Shown one piece after another: positions 1-15,200 of a stretch of 64,000 nucleotides of DNA. Each line of letters opens with the position of its first letter. The stretch's first letter is position 1. The notes below the pieces were generated by a model. That model saw only the letters and a program-made list of their open reading frames with translations, made no database searches and was not told the origin of the DNA. The translations under genes and the position numbers were made by a program. The stretch is from Nautilus pompilius (Eukaryota; Mollusca; Cephalopoda; Nautilida; Nautilidae), in contig JACATO010001445.1 in NCBI GenBank assembly GCA_018389105.1, positions 186,001-250,000 of the forward strand, given 5' to 3'.

Positions 1-220
1 CGTCTTCTCATCAGGAAGGTTCTTGCAGAGAAACTGAAGCTTGCATACAATACGATACAACTGGCGAGAACTAGCAAAGGCAGACCATACTTAGCGACTG
101 CTTTGCCACCAATGGTTTCCAAATTTGATTTTAACATCGCCCATCATGGGGACTTTGCTGTAATAGCAGCGGATGCAGAAATACAGATAGGAGTGGATGT
201 CATGAAAATTGAAGTGCCGA
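1..220 (+). CDS. AASDHPPT: AASDHPPT exon with first half of catalytic core (5' end outside window)
   Basis: Open from base 1 in frame 1, beginning RLLIRKVLAEKL, the helix that follows the N-terminal domain in the human enzyme. It holds the substrate/CoA-binding NIAHHGDFAV segment (human NISHQGDYAV) and the metal-site GVDVMK. It ends after the first base of a codon, with donor GTAGGG at 221. Without splicing the frame would stop within a few codons, so the donor is well placed. Confidence 0.92.
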
Positions 221-3200
221 GTAGGGAAATATTTATATATTTTTAAAGTTTTTTTTATTGATTCTTTTATTTGTTATTTTTCTGTTATGTCTTTAAAAAA
301 AAATGGTTCTGGAAAATGTCCTGATGGATATTTCTGCCATTTAGTTATTGATATTGTATGCAGTGTATAGAATGAGGCAGACAGGGGGGGGGTTTGTGAT
401 GGCAGGGTTAGTCTTTCAAGTTCGTCCAACAGATGATCAGTTGAATTGAAATTTGGGAATTGTGCTGGCCATGGGAGAACATTCCCATCTTGGGAATAGT
501 CATCACCATCAGAGTACGCATGGATCGCTGCTGGATGCTCTTGACCAGAGATAATGTTGAAGTAATCTCTGGCACTCTTCTTTGTAAAGGGACCAAGGTG
601 CCCGGAGTATGCTGCACCAGGTTTGGGGGGGGGGCTTGGACAGTTTGAACTACAAAAAAGAGGGGTAAAGTGATTTATGTGGCTTTTCTCCACATCTGTC
701 TGTCTCTGCTATCTGCCCAAAAAAAGAATGAAGCAGGGAATATGAAATCGCATCACTTTTCACTAGTCTTTCTTGGTCTGATATCTGTGTTACACCACGC
801 GAAGCGTCTTTCCATCTTTGGTAATTGTGATCAGCTGTTTACGGCAACAGGTCTCCTACTACTCTCGTCTGTTGCATTGTTCTTCACAAGGTGTGGCTGA
901 AGATGAGTGTGGATTGCTCTGCATTGAATGTCTCTTTTAGTTGATCTATTATTTGATGATGCTGATAACAGTTGGACTTGACTCTTCCTTACGTGTTGTT
1001 TGCAGTCACAATCCCTCTTCACACCTTTTGTTGTTGCTGATAAATTCAAATGACTGATGTCTTGGAGCAACCTACCAATGAAATGGACTTCTTTTTTGAA
1101 TGCTGTAAAGTCTTTGCCCTTTTCCCCATGTTTATTAGACTGACTGCTTGTTTGAGTCATATTTAGTGCAACAAGGATGATCACTTGTCACATTATGTAG
1201 TCAACTGACTTTGCATTTGCAGCTTCACTTTGTTTCAAATTTGAAAGGGTACATAGGTCCTAAAAAGTGTTCTGCCAGCAGTGTATATATATATATATAT
1301 ATGCGGATGGATGCAAGCGGTAGAGGGCTCATTTGCAAAGTCTGGTTTGTTACAGGAGAATTTTGGATTGGTTGGAGTTCAGTCGGAAGAGAATGCATTT
1401 ATTTCGTATAGGAATTCTCTTTTCAGAATTACTAACAATATAATCATATGCATGCATTTAAAATGTTGTGCCTTATTATCCATAAAAAGAGTGTATTAAA
1501 AAGAATATTTTTAAAACAAGTTCTTTTTTTAAAATCAGGGTTATTTGACTCTAATATCTTTGAGATTTATTGTCTACGTTTGGGTTTTCTAGAATTCTAT
1601 ATATATATATTCACCTTAAGATATTATAATTTCTAAATAATAAATTCTGCTTTTATGTGTACAAATGCCCACAAGAGTAATTTTTAAAGAATACAAGCAA
1701 ACAAAGAACTTTACATGTATTTCATTCAATATAAACTCAATAAGTTAAATAGGTTTGGCAACTGTAGAAGAACCTTTGCCCAGAAGCACTATTTGCTGTA
1801 AAATCAAAGATGCACAGTTTATGGTATCCATTTTTTTTTTTTTTTTTTTTAAGTTTCCTTCTAGTATTTAGCCAAACTTGATGCAGGTACACATCTATTT
1901 GAAATAGATTCTTACCTTTGGTAATACCCCACCCTCTGAAAAGAAATACCCGACAAAACCATGAAACCTTTAAGAGATTTTATTTTATTAGAGCCAAGTG
2001 AATTTTTGTTTTCCTTTTAGTATTTAGCTGAGTAAAAAAAAAGAAAAGGAAAAATAAATGAGTAGGTTTGAGCATATATTTGAAATACATCTGCTTGTGG
2101 GTATATATGGTAAAAACAATATGGTGCACATTTTTAGTAAATGCAGGTATCTGCTACTATAGTCATTGCATTAGAAAGAGAAAACCATAGATGTCTGTCT
2201 TGGGTTGCTTGTATATAAGAACTATTATTCATTTCTTTTTTTTTTTTTTACCACATGGACAATTTTATTTGTATCTAGGTAATAGCACTGTCATGGTTTT
2301 CTTGGCAAACCCTATCTTGATGTTAGTGTTTTCATACCAGGGAGCTAGAAGGGAGAAGGCAAGGGGATGTATCAGCCTAATGGTCAAGTAACTTGTTTAG
2401 GTACAGATGGGGGCTCTTGAGCAATGCTTAAGTTGTTACCCATGGAACTCCATCATATACACTTGGAAGACCCTACTAGAACTCTTCATTTTTAGTGGTG
2501 AGAGGAAGCCAGAGTGCTCGAGAGAATTCACTTGGCTGAAAGATGAAGAAGAGTGAGAAGAAATCACGATAGAGAGGTATGCCAACTGACTGGGATTCAA
2601 ACTTGGACTCTCAACCTTAGCAGTTCAGTACCTTAACTAACCATTGGACCACCATACTACCCAGTAGTTCTGTTGAATTGCTTTTTTTTTTTAAGTCTTT
2701 GAAAAATAAATTTTTTTCACAGCAGAAATTATTAAACAAATATTATGAATTGTTTGATTTTTCTTAGCTATTTATGAAAGGTCTGCAGTTGTCATTGCCT
2801 AATTGTGGATGACAAATGAAACCAAACCTTTGGCAGGATGATGCTGAACCTAGACTGTTAGTTTGGGCATTTATACTTCCTTGTTAGTATAACTCATTAG
2901 AGACACATTTGCCTGAACCTATTCACCCACAGAAACTATTACAATGGGAACATTCTGATCTTGGGTTCTACTTGCTGTAGGATTTGTTGTGCAAGGCAGG
3001 TGGAAACAAACTTTAGCTAAGACAAAATTGAAGCTAATGATCTGGGGGCATCTTGATAAAGTTCTGATTCCTATGAGAAAGCTTGTTTCGGATCTGAAGT
3101 GCTTGGCATGGAGTAAGCTTGAATTTTAAATTGATGACAACCGTCTCCATGGATGCATTCTTATCTAATTATATAATTGTTCAGCGTACTTTTGTTGATG

Positions 3201-6200
3201 ATTCCTGAGATATCTGAAAAACAAACCTGTTTTAAATTTTCCTATATATTATCTTTTACCAGGAAATTTTGTTCTGGTTCTTGGATTTTCTAGAACCCAG
3301 AATATACCAGAATTTTATAGTTATGTTGAAAAGACATTGCAGTGTGCGTAATTTGAATAAATTAGAGAAAGAACAAGGTTATAGACTAATCACACATTCT
3401 TTGTAGAAACTTTAAGAATACAGATACTAAATCAGATTTTAAAATTTTAAAAAATTTGTATTAAGTCAAGAGTAAATATGATAAAAGCTCAGCAGCTCTA
3501 ATACTTTTGTTTCAGAAAATAAATATTTTGATACTCCGATTGTATCGTAACAGATTTTTTAAAAAACAAAACTTTGTTGTTGCAGGAAAGAAATTGCAAT
3601 CACAAAGATCTTGTGTAGCATGAATTAATGACCAGGAAATTTTCAGATGGTTTAAGAATACAAACAAATGCTATTTTGCATAGTCCAGTGAAAAGGCTAA
3701 ATAGCTCCCTAAGTTGTCTTATTGCGAATTGACTACAACGATATATGACTGAAATATTTCTGCCATCACCCTTAGAATTCAGCTTGTGCGGCTGCCGTTA
3801 ATGATGTGTCTATGTCAAAGTCAGGGATAGCTGAGCGAGTGAGAGAAAGACAAAGTCAGTATTTTTCATGGCGTTAACAACTCTCTCTTTTTTTTATTTT
3901 TCCTAAAATTAAATTGATGCTTTCATTCTTTTTCTTTATGTTTATTTTCTGAACCTCCCCTTAGTTTATTGATTATGAGATATTAAACAAAATTATTTTT
4001 TGCAGTAGGTTTTGGGTGTTTTAACATCAGATAAACTTGACTTCTGACAACAGCCAAAAGTTGCATCCAAAAACTCCAGAATTAATTACCTGTGGTGTGA
4101 ACACCCCAACCCTACTGCACATCTGAAGTATTTGTATCAAAATTATTATTATCTTTAAAATTTGTTTTTTTATTGTGGATGACTTCTCAAGGGATATTTT
4201 GGTTTTCTCTTGGTGAACCATTGGTGTACTGCATGTCCAATATAAATAGATGCGTTATTTTACTTTCATATGTAGCAATGGCTGTCATAAGGGGTAATAT
4301 GGAAATGATTTTAGAAGGTAGTAAACTTGATGCATGCCTTTCATCTTTAAATGTTATCAGGAATTTTTATTTATTCCTTCAACTTTCTAACTCTGAATAT
4401 GATAAAAAACAACAACAACTAATCTTCTACACACTGAAACTTAAGTGAGTGATGTTTGTGATAGCCAGACATAACTGGCACATTATCTATCATTGAGGTA
4501 TGGTATACTCCTAGCTGACATTAACATGAACAATAGACAAAGGGTTTCCCCCTTTAATCTATATATCTTGATTGACATTTCTATGAAAGAAGTACAAGCT
4601 TTGGTGCCCCATCAAAATGTTTTGGCTAAATGTTAACCAACAACTCTTTTTATGGTTTCACAACTGCCGGTCTTAGCGAGACAATGGCATATTGTTCCTT
4701 TTATTCATAGGAAAAAAAAGAAGCTTATACTTTTTAATTGTTTCAGAATAATATATTGCGTTTGGCTCATGACTTGGTAAAAGAAATTCTTTGTCTGAAA
4801 GTATATTGTATCCTGAATAAATGCCCTACCCATGTCTTCAAACGAAGAGGAAGGAAAAAAAAAAGAAAAAAAGAGAGCAAGTTCTTGGCATTCTAACTTT
4901 GGGTTAGCGATGTTTCCATGCGGTTCTAAATTAGCAAGGAGAAACTCGGAAACCGCAATCTTGATAGAAAATAACGAAGGAATTTGAAATGTCTGGTGTG
5001 GGAGAGGGCAGGAAACTCTGCAGTCTGTGCAAACTTTTAAAAATATTGAATAAATGCAACACAAGATGGAAAAACTTTGGCATGCAAAACTTCATTACTA
5101 CAGAAAATTTTGAATAGCTATTCTTTTGTAATATTCAGGGAGTGGTGTGATGTGTGTGCACAATAATAATTAGCTGATTCTGCTTGGCTCTCTTTTGGAC
5201 AAGATTGGCAGAGTTGCATTGCTTCCTCATTATTTCTGAAGTATTCTATTTGAAATGGAGCTTAATAGTGATGTATTTTTTGCTAACCCTGGATATTTAT
5301 TTTCTTAATGCAGAGCACTTGCAGCTACCTGGATTTCCTATTATCTGAACTCATCCCCATTTAAACATTTTCTTTACATCTTCTGATCTTCATTTGTTTT
5401 TATGCTCTGGGAAAGAAGAGTCAGTCATGGAAAGAGGCAAGAGTTTCATCAAGGACTCTGCTGCAAAACTAATCTTGTATTGCCTCAACCCCCCCCCCAG
5501 CTATCCTTGAACCACTTTGACTTGTAGAAAACGATAGACTCTCTCAGCTACAGAATTTGATCCTGACAACAGGGGTGGTATTTTTTGAAAGTGAACCTGT
5601 AACCATTTTTTTAGTAAATAGCAGACCCAGTCTCCAAGAGGAAACTATTTATCTCTGAACTTAGTCTTGTCTTATATTAGCAAAAGGGTATAATTATTTA
5701 CATTATACAGTGTTTCTCCACTGGTATGGGTGTGCATTTATTTCAGCACTGGAAATTGAAACAGCTTATCGGCAGTACTTCATAGTTGTATGCATTTGTT
5801 TACCCCCTTTTTCTATCACTTTCTCCTAAATCTCTGCTATTTAGTCACTTCTCTAAGTATTTCTCAACAAATTAATCTGACAAAGATTGTTTTTGTTTTT
5901 CAAAGTATTTAAAATGCAAGTATAATGTTTGTTTTCGAATATCACTTTATCAATAAGAATGTACGGGAAAGTAAATAAAATTAGCCAATTGAATGTCAGT
6001 ATTTGGGTCATGAGTGATTTTAGAGTTGCCGGATTTAGCCAATACAATTGCCTGTACTTTATTGCCATCAGGACTATTTTCACTTCCTCATAAACTGGAA
6101 GTAAAAAAAAAACTTTATGTAAATAAATGGTGTTTGGATTAAAAAAAATTAGCTGAGATATTAAAAGTTGACTTTAAACCATCCAGTAGACTAACCACTT

Positions 6201-9200
6201 GACTAACAAGTTATTGTTAGTAATTTTTCTATTTTATCAAAGATTTCATTGTTCATTAAATTGAGATAACCCCCCAAATAAATATCCTAATAACCGTAGT
6301 GCCTTACAGATACAATTCCAAGATGCATTTTTTAGTTTTGAAATTCTATTGAATGTGATGCAGTTTTCTGATTAGCAAACATTTTTAAAAGTCAAGATTA
6401 AACAGACCTGTTTGAGGTTTCCGTCTGCAGTGGCATCTTGGGCTCCACATACTCTTCATGCTTCAGTTTCCAGGTATCTGCTTGAAGTGATACTACCATT
6501 TTGGTCATAGGTCTTTATTGTAGAGTGTACCATGGCACATTCCAGTTGATATCTGGCATTTCAGTCTCTACCGCAAACGTCAGGATGCGTCAATCTTCAG
6601 CCAGTGAACTACATCATCATTTTCTGAGGTGACTGTGAGGTGGCTGTTACAGCTGCTGTCTCATTAGTAGTCAGCAACTCTTGTCGTAAACTATAGGTAC
6701 AGCAGAAATAGTCAACAGTTATAACTTAGGAAGAAGTTCCAGCTGTTATTTTTGCAGCATTGCAGATTTTGGAATATCCGGATCTGCTGTCAATATTGTC
6801 TGCTAGTGATGACGAAGGAAAATCCTGTTTTGTAATGTTTTCTTGCTATTCCATGTTCTGTATTTGGAACTGGACTTCCAGTAAGACTAAATTAAAAGTG
6901 CAGTTAGATCATTCTTGTTTCTTTTAACATTCCTTAGAAGTTAGTTTTTTTTTTTTTTTTTAATCTCAGATTAGCTACCAAAACAGCTTTCATTTTTCTG
7001 CTGTTAATGTGATATTAGTTCCATGATTACATGAACTTGGTCAGCTTTGTGTGCTTCATTTTTTTTTTCTATTGATCTGGAGCTCTTTCATCTGACATAG
7101 ATGATGCAACACACTGGGAGAAATTATAGAACGATTAGTGCATAATAAATGCATGTGAGCAGAGTTGCATTTAAGGAAGTATATTCATAGAAAAGAAGCT
7201 GAGATGGTTTTCTGATGTTGAGCTTAAAACAAAATGGCATTTTTTGTCATCGTTGTTACTGTATTATTGTTTTCCACGTTCCCTCCCCAAACTGGATGAA
7301 CAAAGCTCTTTAGGAAACCACTTTAGTCAGAAGCTTCCAAATAATACATCATCTCTCAGTAGGTCTGGAAGGTAGCACTGTAGCAATCATGTCAGATAAC
7401 TTTCATCCATATAACATTTGTCCACTGCTTCTGGCCACATTGACTGGAGTATTATAAATGGAGAGCCAAAGCGCTGTCTGGCACCCTGCATCCACAGGCT
7501 TGAAGGGTAATTCGGTGAAGTACAAATGTATCCTCGAGGCTTCATGGTGTGATTCACACTACAGCCTTTTGTTTCCTTACGCTGGCATTATTGATATTTC
7601 ACGTAGACCAGAAAAACAATGCAGTTTGTCTTTGGCGAGAACTGAAACAAGTGAACTGGTGGCTAGTTGAAAGGAAGAAAAAAAATGAAATACCAGTTAC
7701 ATTTAATTATTTACTTAATTTTAATCTTTATTTTTAAGACAGATATGTGCGGCATTCTTTTTGGTCTGTTTTTAAGGAAAAAGAAAGAATTAGCAGTTAC
7801 GTTTTTTACGTCTTAGACTAAACCAAACTATACACGCTGTTATGGGTTACAGATTTCTAATTTTCAAATGTATGTATGTATTTGTTTTTTTTTAAATTAA
7901 TCAGGATTTTCATCTAAGCGTTTTAGTTTTTTTCTTTCAAATTTCCATTGTTGGAAAAAGTTTCCTTTTTAAAAATCTGCTGCCGGTTACAAAGAGGCAG
8001 GAATCCCTCAGGGATGAGGAGTGGCCATCAGTTCTCTCTTGTTTTTGTCTCCCGGTGCCAAGAGGCAGAAACCAAACCAGGTTCCATGTATTGGCCATCA
8101 TTACAAATCGCTAAATTAAACTAAACTAATACTATCAACATTAACTAAAGTTGCTGGTAAATTTTCTTTTCCACTCAGTAACACAGTCTAATTTTTGAAA
8201 AAAAGAATAAATTTTTAAAAATATGTAATCGTGCTGGAATTTTAGCCAGTTTAGTAATTGTCACACACCCCCATTGTTGGTAATAAATACAGACTGATAA
8301 AAAAATGTACTTATCGACATTCTCAAAACCCCTTAATTATTCTGAAAACCTGCATCTAAAATCAATATGTAGTACATCTGATATTTTTAGCTGTTCATTA
8401 GGTCTCAGATGCTTGGTTGGTTTGGTTATTGTGGTGTTGTACACAAGTGTCAACAATAGAGATAACTCTGCTTAGTGCCTCAATTATCTGCTAGAGGGCA
8501 TTTTCCTGTTCTGCTGCACAAGGGGTCCTGACTGATACTGGCAGAGAAACCCCTACCAGACTCTCTATCCTTTAGATTTGGGGTGCCTGGATGAAACTTA
8601 GTGGGGCAGCTGGTAAAGAAAATCGAGAAGAAACCATGGCATGGACATATGCCAAACCAAGCTGACCCCCCCTCCAAGGTTCAAACTGAGGTTCTTAATC
8701 TTGACAGTTCAGTAGCCTGACCAGCGGCTGATGCTGTCTGGCTGTGCTAATTAGCTAGTTGATTCAGTAACTTTGCTCACATGATTTTTTAGAGATGACT
8801 AATCACTGTTGTTCAGAAGCTGCAAGTGTTGGGATATTAGGATTTGAAAGCTGCTTCAGAATTCAGGCAGGGCCCTGGAGAGAAATTACCGCACAGTGAT
8901 GCTTCTCCTGTTTCCCTGGTTTTGGGGGAGGGGGAGGGAGATTGTTTTCCCTTTCCAGATTCACCAATAAATTTTCTTTAATTGAAGCTCTTCAAGCTCA
9001 ATCATAGTCTTCCTGCATTTCAAAATGTTTGCAATATCTATCCATCCATCGCTGACGTTTTGCTAGTGCGCTGGCTATTTCGTGACAAGAAGCGAATTTC
9101 TTTTTGTTTTTCTTTTTTTAAGACTGGTAACTAAGAAACCGACTGGACTGGAAATTCATAGGACCGTGAAGACCAGCAGAAAATGGTGGGAGAGGAAACT

Positions 9201-12200
9201 TTATCTGAAGTCAGATTAAGATTGACTATTTGAGAATAAAGGAGTAACACCAGGATAAAAATTAAGCATTGGGATTAAAGCGAATGAAGTACATTCAAAA
9301 GGGGGGGGGCTTTTCCAGCTTTCATGGCAGCAAAAGAATCACTAACATCATCAAAATTAACATTTCTCACCAGTTCATCCTTTGATGGCTCAAAATTCGT
9401 TAAATTGACTAATCTTTTCCTGGCTCGTGATGATGCCGAGATGATTGCTGGTCAGCTTCAGCTTGCCAAAGGTCCTCTCAGCTGAAGCGCAGATGCAGAG
9501 AAGTGTATAGAGTAGAAAGTAAATCGTCCAACTTCAGTCCCGCATCAAAAAATCTTCATTCAAAAGGAGAAAGGGGGGAAAGAGTGCACTGTCTGACCTG
9601 ACGATGCCCTCCAAAAAATAGACACTACTTGGACTGTTAAAAAAAAACCATTATGGCCGCACTTTTGTAAGGCTTATTCCGACTGGGTAACTGATCAAGG
9701 ATCTTATTAGCATTACATGTGTTTAAGACGAGGTGAGGAGAGAGAGGAAGTGTTATAAGTCAGATTGGGTTAGGCCTGAAGTGGAAAGCAACGAATTCCA
9801 CCTAGCTCTCCAGGGCATGGTCTTGGGAAAGCGGAAGATGTTTTGCTTGTGCTCGGTGTTTTGAATCTTGCACACCCCCTATCTCTCTCTCTCCTCTCTC
9901 TCTCTCTCTCTGGGCTCTGAATTCAGGGGTCTTTGTTCTCAGTCTGTGCTGAACAGCTTACGTGCCGACACGACCAACCACTAACCCTGTCAGCTTAGTC
10001 AGCGAGTGAAAGATTTTCGTCTGGTGTTTTAAAGCCTCCAGCAAGGTTAGTCTATAGTCTTGATTTATAAAGAAACTATTCTTGTTTAGCTGTCAAAAAA
10101 AAATAGAAAAGTTATCAGTTGTTGCATTCATCTACTTGTCATATGTTCACGTTCGTTTCATTTTCTGCTATGCTACTGCAGTGCTTCTGTGGAGAGAAGG
10201 TTGGCTTTGTTTCATAATTCATAAGAGTAGGTAGGACTGGGAGTACACATTGACATCTAGTCTAGCCTGGTACACACGTGAACTGGACCTTGGCATTTAT
10301 AAATCCATCTAAAAGGCAATTTAAGCTTGTTTTTTTGTTTTGTTTTGTTTATTTTGAAAATTGTGATGTAATTTAAACATTAATGAAGTCAACTAGAAAT
10401 ATCAATTGCACGATTACAAATGACCTTTAAATAACTTTAGCAGTTCAGATGCAAACTCTATAACCGAAGTGGTACTGCTATGGTGATTGTAGTAGCATAG
10501 ATCACACGGGGGCGACAAATTTAAAAAAAAAAAACTCAATCAATCCCCACCAGCAGGCAGCATGGTAATCCAGTGGTTCTGTTTTGCTCTAGGAAGAAAC
10601 CCTAGGTAATGACTGAAGAACTCAGTTTCCAATGGGGATTGATTTCTGGTACTCAGTCATAGCAGGCTTCTGTGTTAAGTACTTGACCATCTGCTATCCA
10701 AAACATAGTGCACCAACCACAAGAATTCAACCTGTTATTACTGTTTGTTATGAAAAAACACGATGTAAAGACGAGCTGTAGAGTGAAACTCTTCATGCCA
10801 TTAATTGGTTGAGCCAGCTTTTGCTGCAAAGGGAACCTATAATACCCTGTATGGCATTGAACCAATGAGATTTTTGTATCATGGTCTGCTCCAGGTTATC
10901 CTATATCCATGTGGGAACTTCCTTTAATTTAATCGTATTGCATGGCCCTGGATGGGTAGCTCAGCTGGCAATTTAGAGGCTGTCTCTCTCATGCACTGGA
11001 TTGGATTTGTATCATGGCTTTGAGGCACCCACAGAAGAAGTTTAACGCATTGAGTTCTCAAGACTGTGGTCACATGAGAAGTGTGGTGGGTAACACCATC
11101 TCTCTGAAGAATACAGGGATCGAGTCTTCAGTTTGCCTTGTTAATACAATGGTGGATGTATTTTTAAAATTGCTATGCACCTGGCAGGATTGGGATATTC
11201 CTTAACGGATATCTACTGTCTTTTTTGTTATGTCAGATGATGGCTCACAGGCACTCTAACCTAACTGAAGGCGTTTCTTAGGTTTTCTTCAAACCAGAGT
11301 TCAATTTGCAGACACGAATTGATGAAATCTTGACTTAACGGAGAAAATTAAAATTGTACGCTGCCAACATGTGACTATCTTGCCAGACACGTCCACTGAC
11401 TAGACCATTTTGAAGTGTGCGTTCCTGTTGGACAGAAGGGATTTTTTTATGTGCTACATTAACCTCTGTAGCTAAGTCAGTGGGGCTGATGCTAGGCCAT
11501 CCTTTGGTTTATTTCTGATGCATGCGTGATGTCATCAAGTGTTTCTTGATTTTGAACAATGGCACATTGTCTTGATACTGCTGTTGAAAACCATTGAGCC
11601 ACTGAGGTCTTTGCTGCAGCACTGACATTTTCCTTGATGAACTTCATGAGATAATGTTGGCCATGGATCTGCAGGAAATGTTAGAATCTTTGGCAATCTG
11701 TTATTGACTCTAAATAGCCTGTAACCTGACATCAGGTAAACAGAAATATCACTTGGTCCATATGCTTATAGCATGATGCTGTATGCACTAGTTAACTGCC
11801 TAGCTAGACATCCATTATGTGCATATTAGCACCCAAAGTATGCACATTTTGTTCTGATACATTTAGTTATAGGTTGAAAATGCTAACATTTTAGGGTGCA
11901 GTATTTGAGATTTGTCTGCCCTGATGGTGCATTGGATTAAAGGGTCAGGAGTTCAGTAAGTGACAGATTGAAAGTTAACACCAGCTCTTTCCATTGAAAA
12001 TAGTAATACAGTAATATCCGTTCTGATTAGAAGAGGAAATTGCAAAATCCAGGATAAATAAACTTTGGTACTTCATGAAAAAAAAGTGCTTACAGATCAT
12101 GTGCCATACAAACAGGCATTCAGTATCTCTCTCTCTGAATGAACGAATGAAATGGGTGTTCATGGAGACACCAGCATATATGAAAAGTCCACTATTTTTA

Positions 12201-15200
12201 ATATAAAGTAATAGATAAAAATTCAAAGAAACAGGAAGTCTTGCATAGATCTGTATTGTCCATTTTTACCAAAAAGTGCAAGTCTACAAAGAGATTCAGA
12301 TAAAGAAACAAAAAAGGAATATTTAACTCTTTCAGTTGTTGTCGTCATTTTTGTTGACAGAAATGACACTATCAGAGATATTCTCTTGATGGCAGAACTT
12401 GTGCATCAGTTGATGGCTCATCACACCATCTATGTACACTCTCCCAAACCTTTTTGCTTCAGTGGCAGGCATATGCAAGACAACTGACAGGTGTTAGGGT
12501 TGACCGTTTAAGTGTTGTTTATGATAATGTGACAAACTGCTATATACATTGCCAGATTTTGATGAGTACTACTAAATTTATTTACATAATATGTGATTCT
12601 TTGTAAATCCAGTTGAATTTTCTGCATAACAGTTTCTGTCTCTGCAAGAACAGTCAGTTATTTGCTCAAAGTAGAGAGTTTTAATATTTCCCATTATCTT
12701 AGTAATTAATGAAGTTTTGGAAATCCTTTCTTGTTGGTATCATGAAGGCTTAGCCTTGAGAAGGATTATTGCTGTTGGATGCATTGATGTTAAGTTGCAG
12801 CATATGTTTTGCATAAGGTGTTTGGTTTTTTTAGGATTGTACAAGTGGCTCAAGCAGGTGCTAAATCTACAACCTGCCGGTTGCTAAGTTTTGCTATAGT
12901 TTTTTATACACACATTTCAGCCCATTTAAAAGCAACTCATTTCAGGAATAAATCCTGACTATGGCAACAAGAAAAGGTCACTGGAAACCAGATTTATTAG
13001 TTACAACTAATAGGGAATGCTTTTCTGTTTTTGATTTAGTATCCCCCGATTATTTATATCTATATGCCAAGTAATTGAGTTTATGGACAACTGGAAGTAG
13101 GGCTAAAGCTTAAATTTTATTGTAGGACAAAGATGTTTTGTTATATAGACAGTTTCAACCTTTGTAGGTATTTCGTTTATTTACATCAACCAACATAGAA
13201 AGAGTACAGAAAAATGTCTCGCTCTTTGTGGCCCCATTCCATTGCTTTCTCCTCAAGACCAATGTTCTGTGTTGGCCATTATAAACTAAGCCGCCTCTGC
13301 TTGTATGCTGTTGGTATTTCCACCATTTGAGTCAGATGAGACACACAATGTGTTTACTTTCACTGGTAACATTTCTGTATTGCTTGCATGGAATAAAATG
13401 TCTGTTATGTGTCTAGCCATACTCTATAAAAAAAGACAGAGAAAGAAAATCTTACAGACTTTCATACCGTAAAGAAAATTCACAGATTATAGTAACGTTC
13501 ACTGTAGAAAAGCAGAACAACTATTAATTTAATTATTCTTTTAAAAAAAAAAAAAACTGTAATAGTAATGAATCAATTCGTAAATAGAGTTGTCCTTGGT
13601 ACTTTCAGCTTTTTAAATCTTAAAATATTTTTAACGCTCACCTGCTTGTTTTCTACTTTTATTCTCTTTCTGACAAAAGATGTTAAGGGGAGATAAGCTG
13701 CTTCCTGCATTTTGTTAAAATAAAACTAAAGGGCTACTATTCCAGAGATATCCCTTTAACAAATTCTGTAAAGTCCTACAACATTTCTGAAGGATATCAA
13801 TTTAACATGCGCAAATATTTTTTTTTTTTTTTTTGGATAAAATTCTTTAAATAGGATCTGTTAATTTAATTGTTCAGGATAAATTTGAGGGTGTGAAAGT
13901 TCAATAATTTTCAATAAACATTGGGGATTTTTGTACTTTATCACAGCAGAGTTTTGCCCCCAAACTTGCCCCTTTGCTCGGATATCACTAACCTTCAAAA
14001 TGAAATAGTTTAAGTATGATGTTCTTTCCATTTATCCTTGGTGTTTCCTCATTAAAAATTGACGTTTACCATAGCGACACCAGAAAAGAACATTATGTAT
14101 GTTTTAAATGATAAAAATGCCACAGCACTCAGCCTATAGCAGGTCTAGCTTTTCCTTGGTACAAGTCCCCTGAATGGCGAGCAGCTGAAGAGAGTGAAAA
14201 AGACTTGAATACAGGGGGAGATAAATATGTTGATAGAGCTAGAGCAGGGAAAGCATAAAACTGAAGAAATTTATTGTCGATTAGAAACTGGTTTTGATTA
14301 ATAATTTGTATGAAAATATAAGGATTCAAGAGTTTGAGGGAAATGTTTATTTCCCCCAGCTAAACTGAGATAGTGTGTGTGTGGGTGGGGCATAGAGGCT
14401 ATCATGCGCTTGAGAAGTCAGATGTATAAATAGAGAAATAGCATCCAATAGGAATACCAAATTAACAATACAAAAAACATTTAAAATATAGATAAATAAG
14501 ACTAGGTCAGTCAAATTACGAGTCCTTAACCTGTGAGAGCATTACTGCAGTTATCAGTTTGTTCTGCCTGGCTTTCTGTCTGTTCCTTCATTTTCCTCCC
14601 AACCAGAAGAGCTCAACAGGGCTTTCCTGGAAAGCTTACTGGCTGTATCACAGCCAGTACTTTCTGTGACCGCCCTATCTGGCTGAATTATGAGGCTTTC
14701 TCCCATCCCCATTTGCCATATTACAAGATCTGCAGTCAATGGGTTGATTATGTTGGGGTTTCCAGAATTGCTTGCTGGACAGCATGATAAATACATTTTA
14801 AGGAATCAGGAGGCCAGCGTATGCAAAGCCCTCAGGATAAGGAAATATCTGATGAATCAGTTTACAAAAATACATTTAATATCTTCCAGCATTTTATTTC
14901 ATTCATTTATAATTCCTGTTTCTATGGAAATATGTTTCTAATGTTGTTTCCCGAATGTGATTTATTTTATTTGTAATTATGTTCTCTAGTATTTTTAATT
15001 GTTGATAACTGGAGAAAAAAAAAAAAAAAGCATTTGAATGCTGAATCCCTGTTTCTGAAGCTTCTCTTGAGTCTCCTCTCAAATGCATCTGTGCAGAACT
15101 GGGAAGATGTAAGGTGTTTAAACGCATTGAATACTTTAACGTTCAAACCTTCAGATGCTCTTTGTGAACCACTCAAGATGCTGACAAACTACTAAGTTCT

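Noticed and set aside
10925-11140. A functional tRNA gene at the GTAGCTCAGCTGG motif
   Set aside because: The B-box-like segment is about 140 bases away and no acceptor-stem pairing was found; kept only as a SINE candidate.
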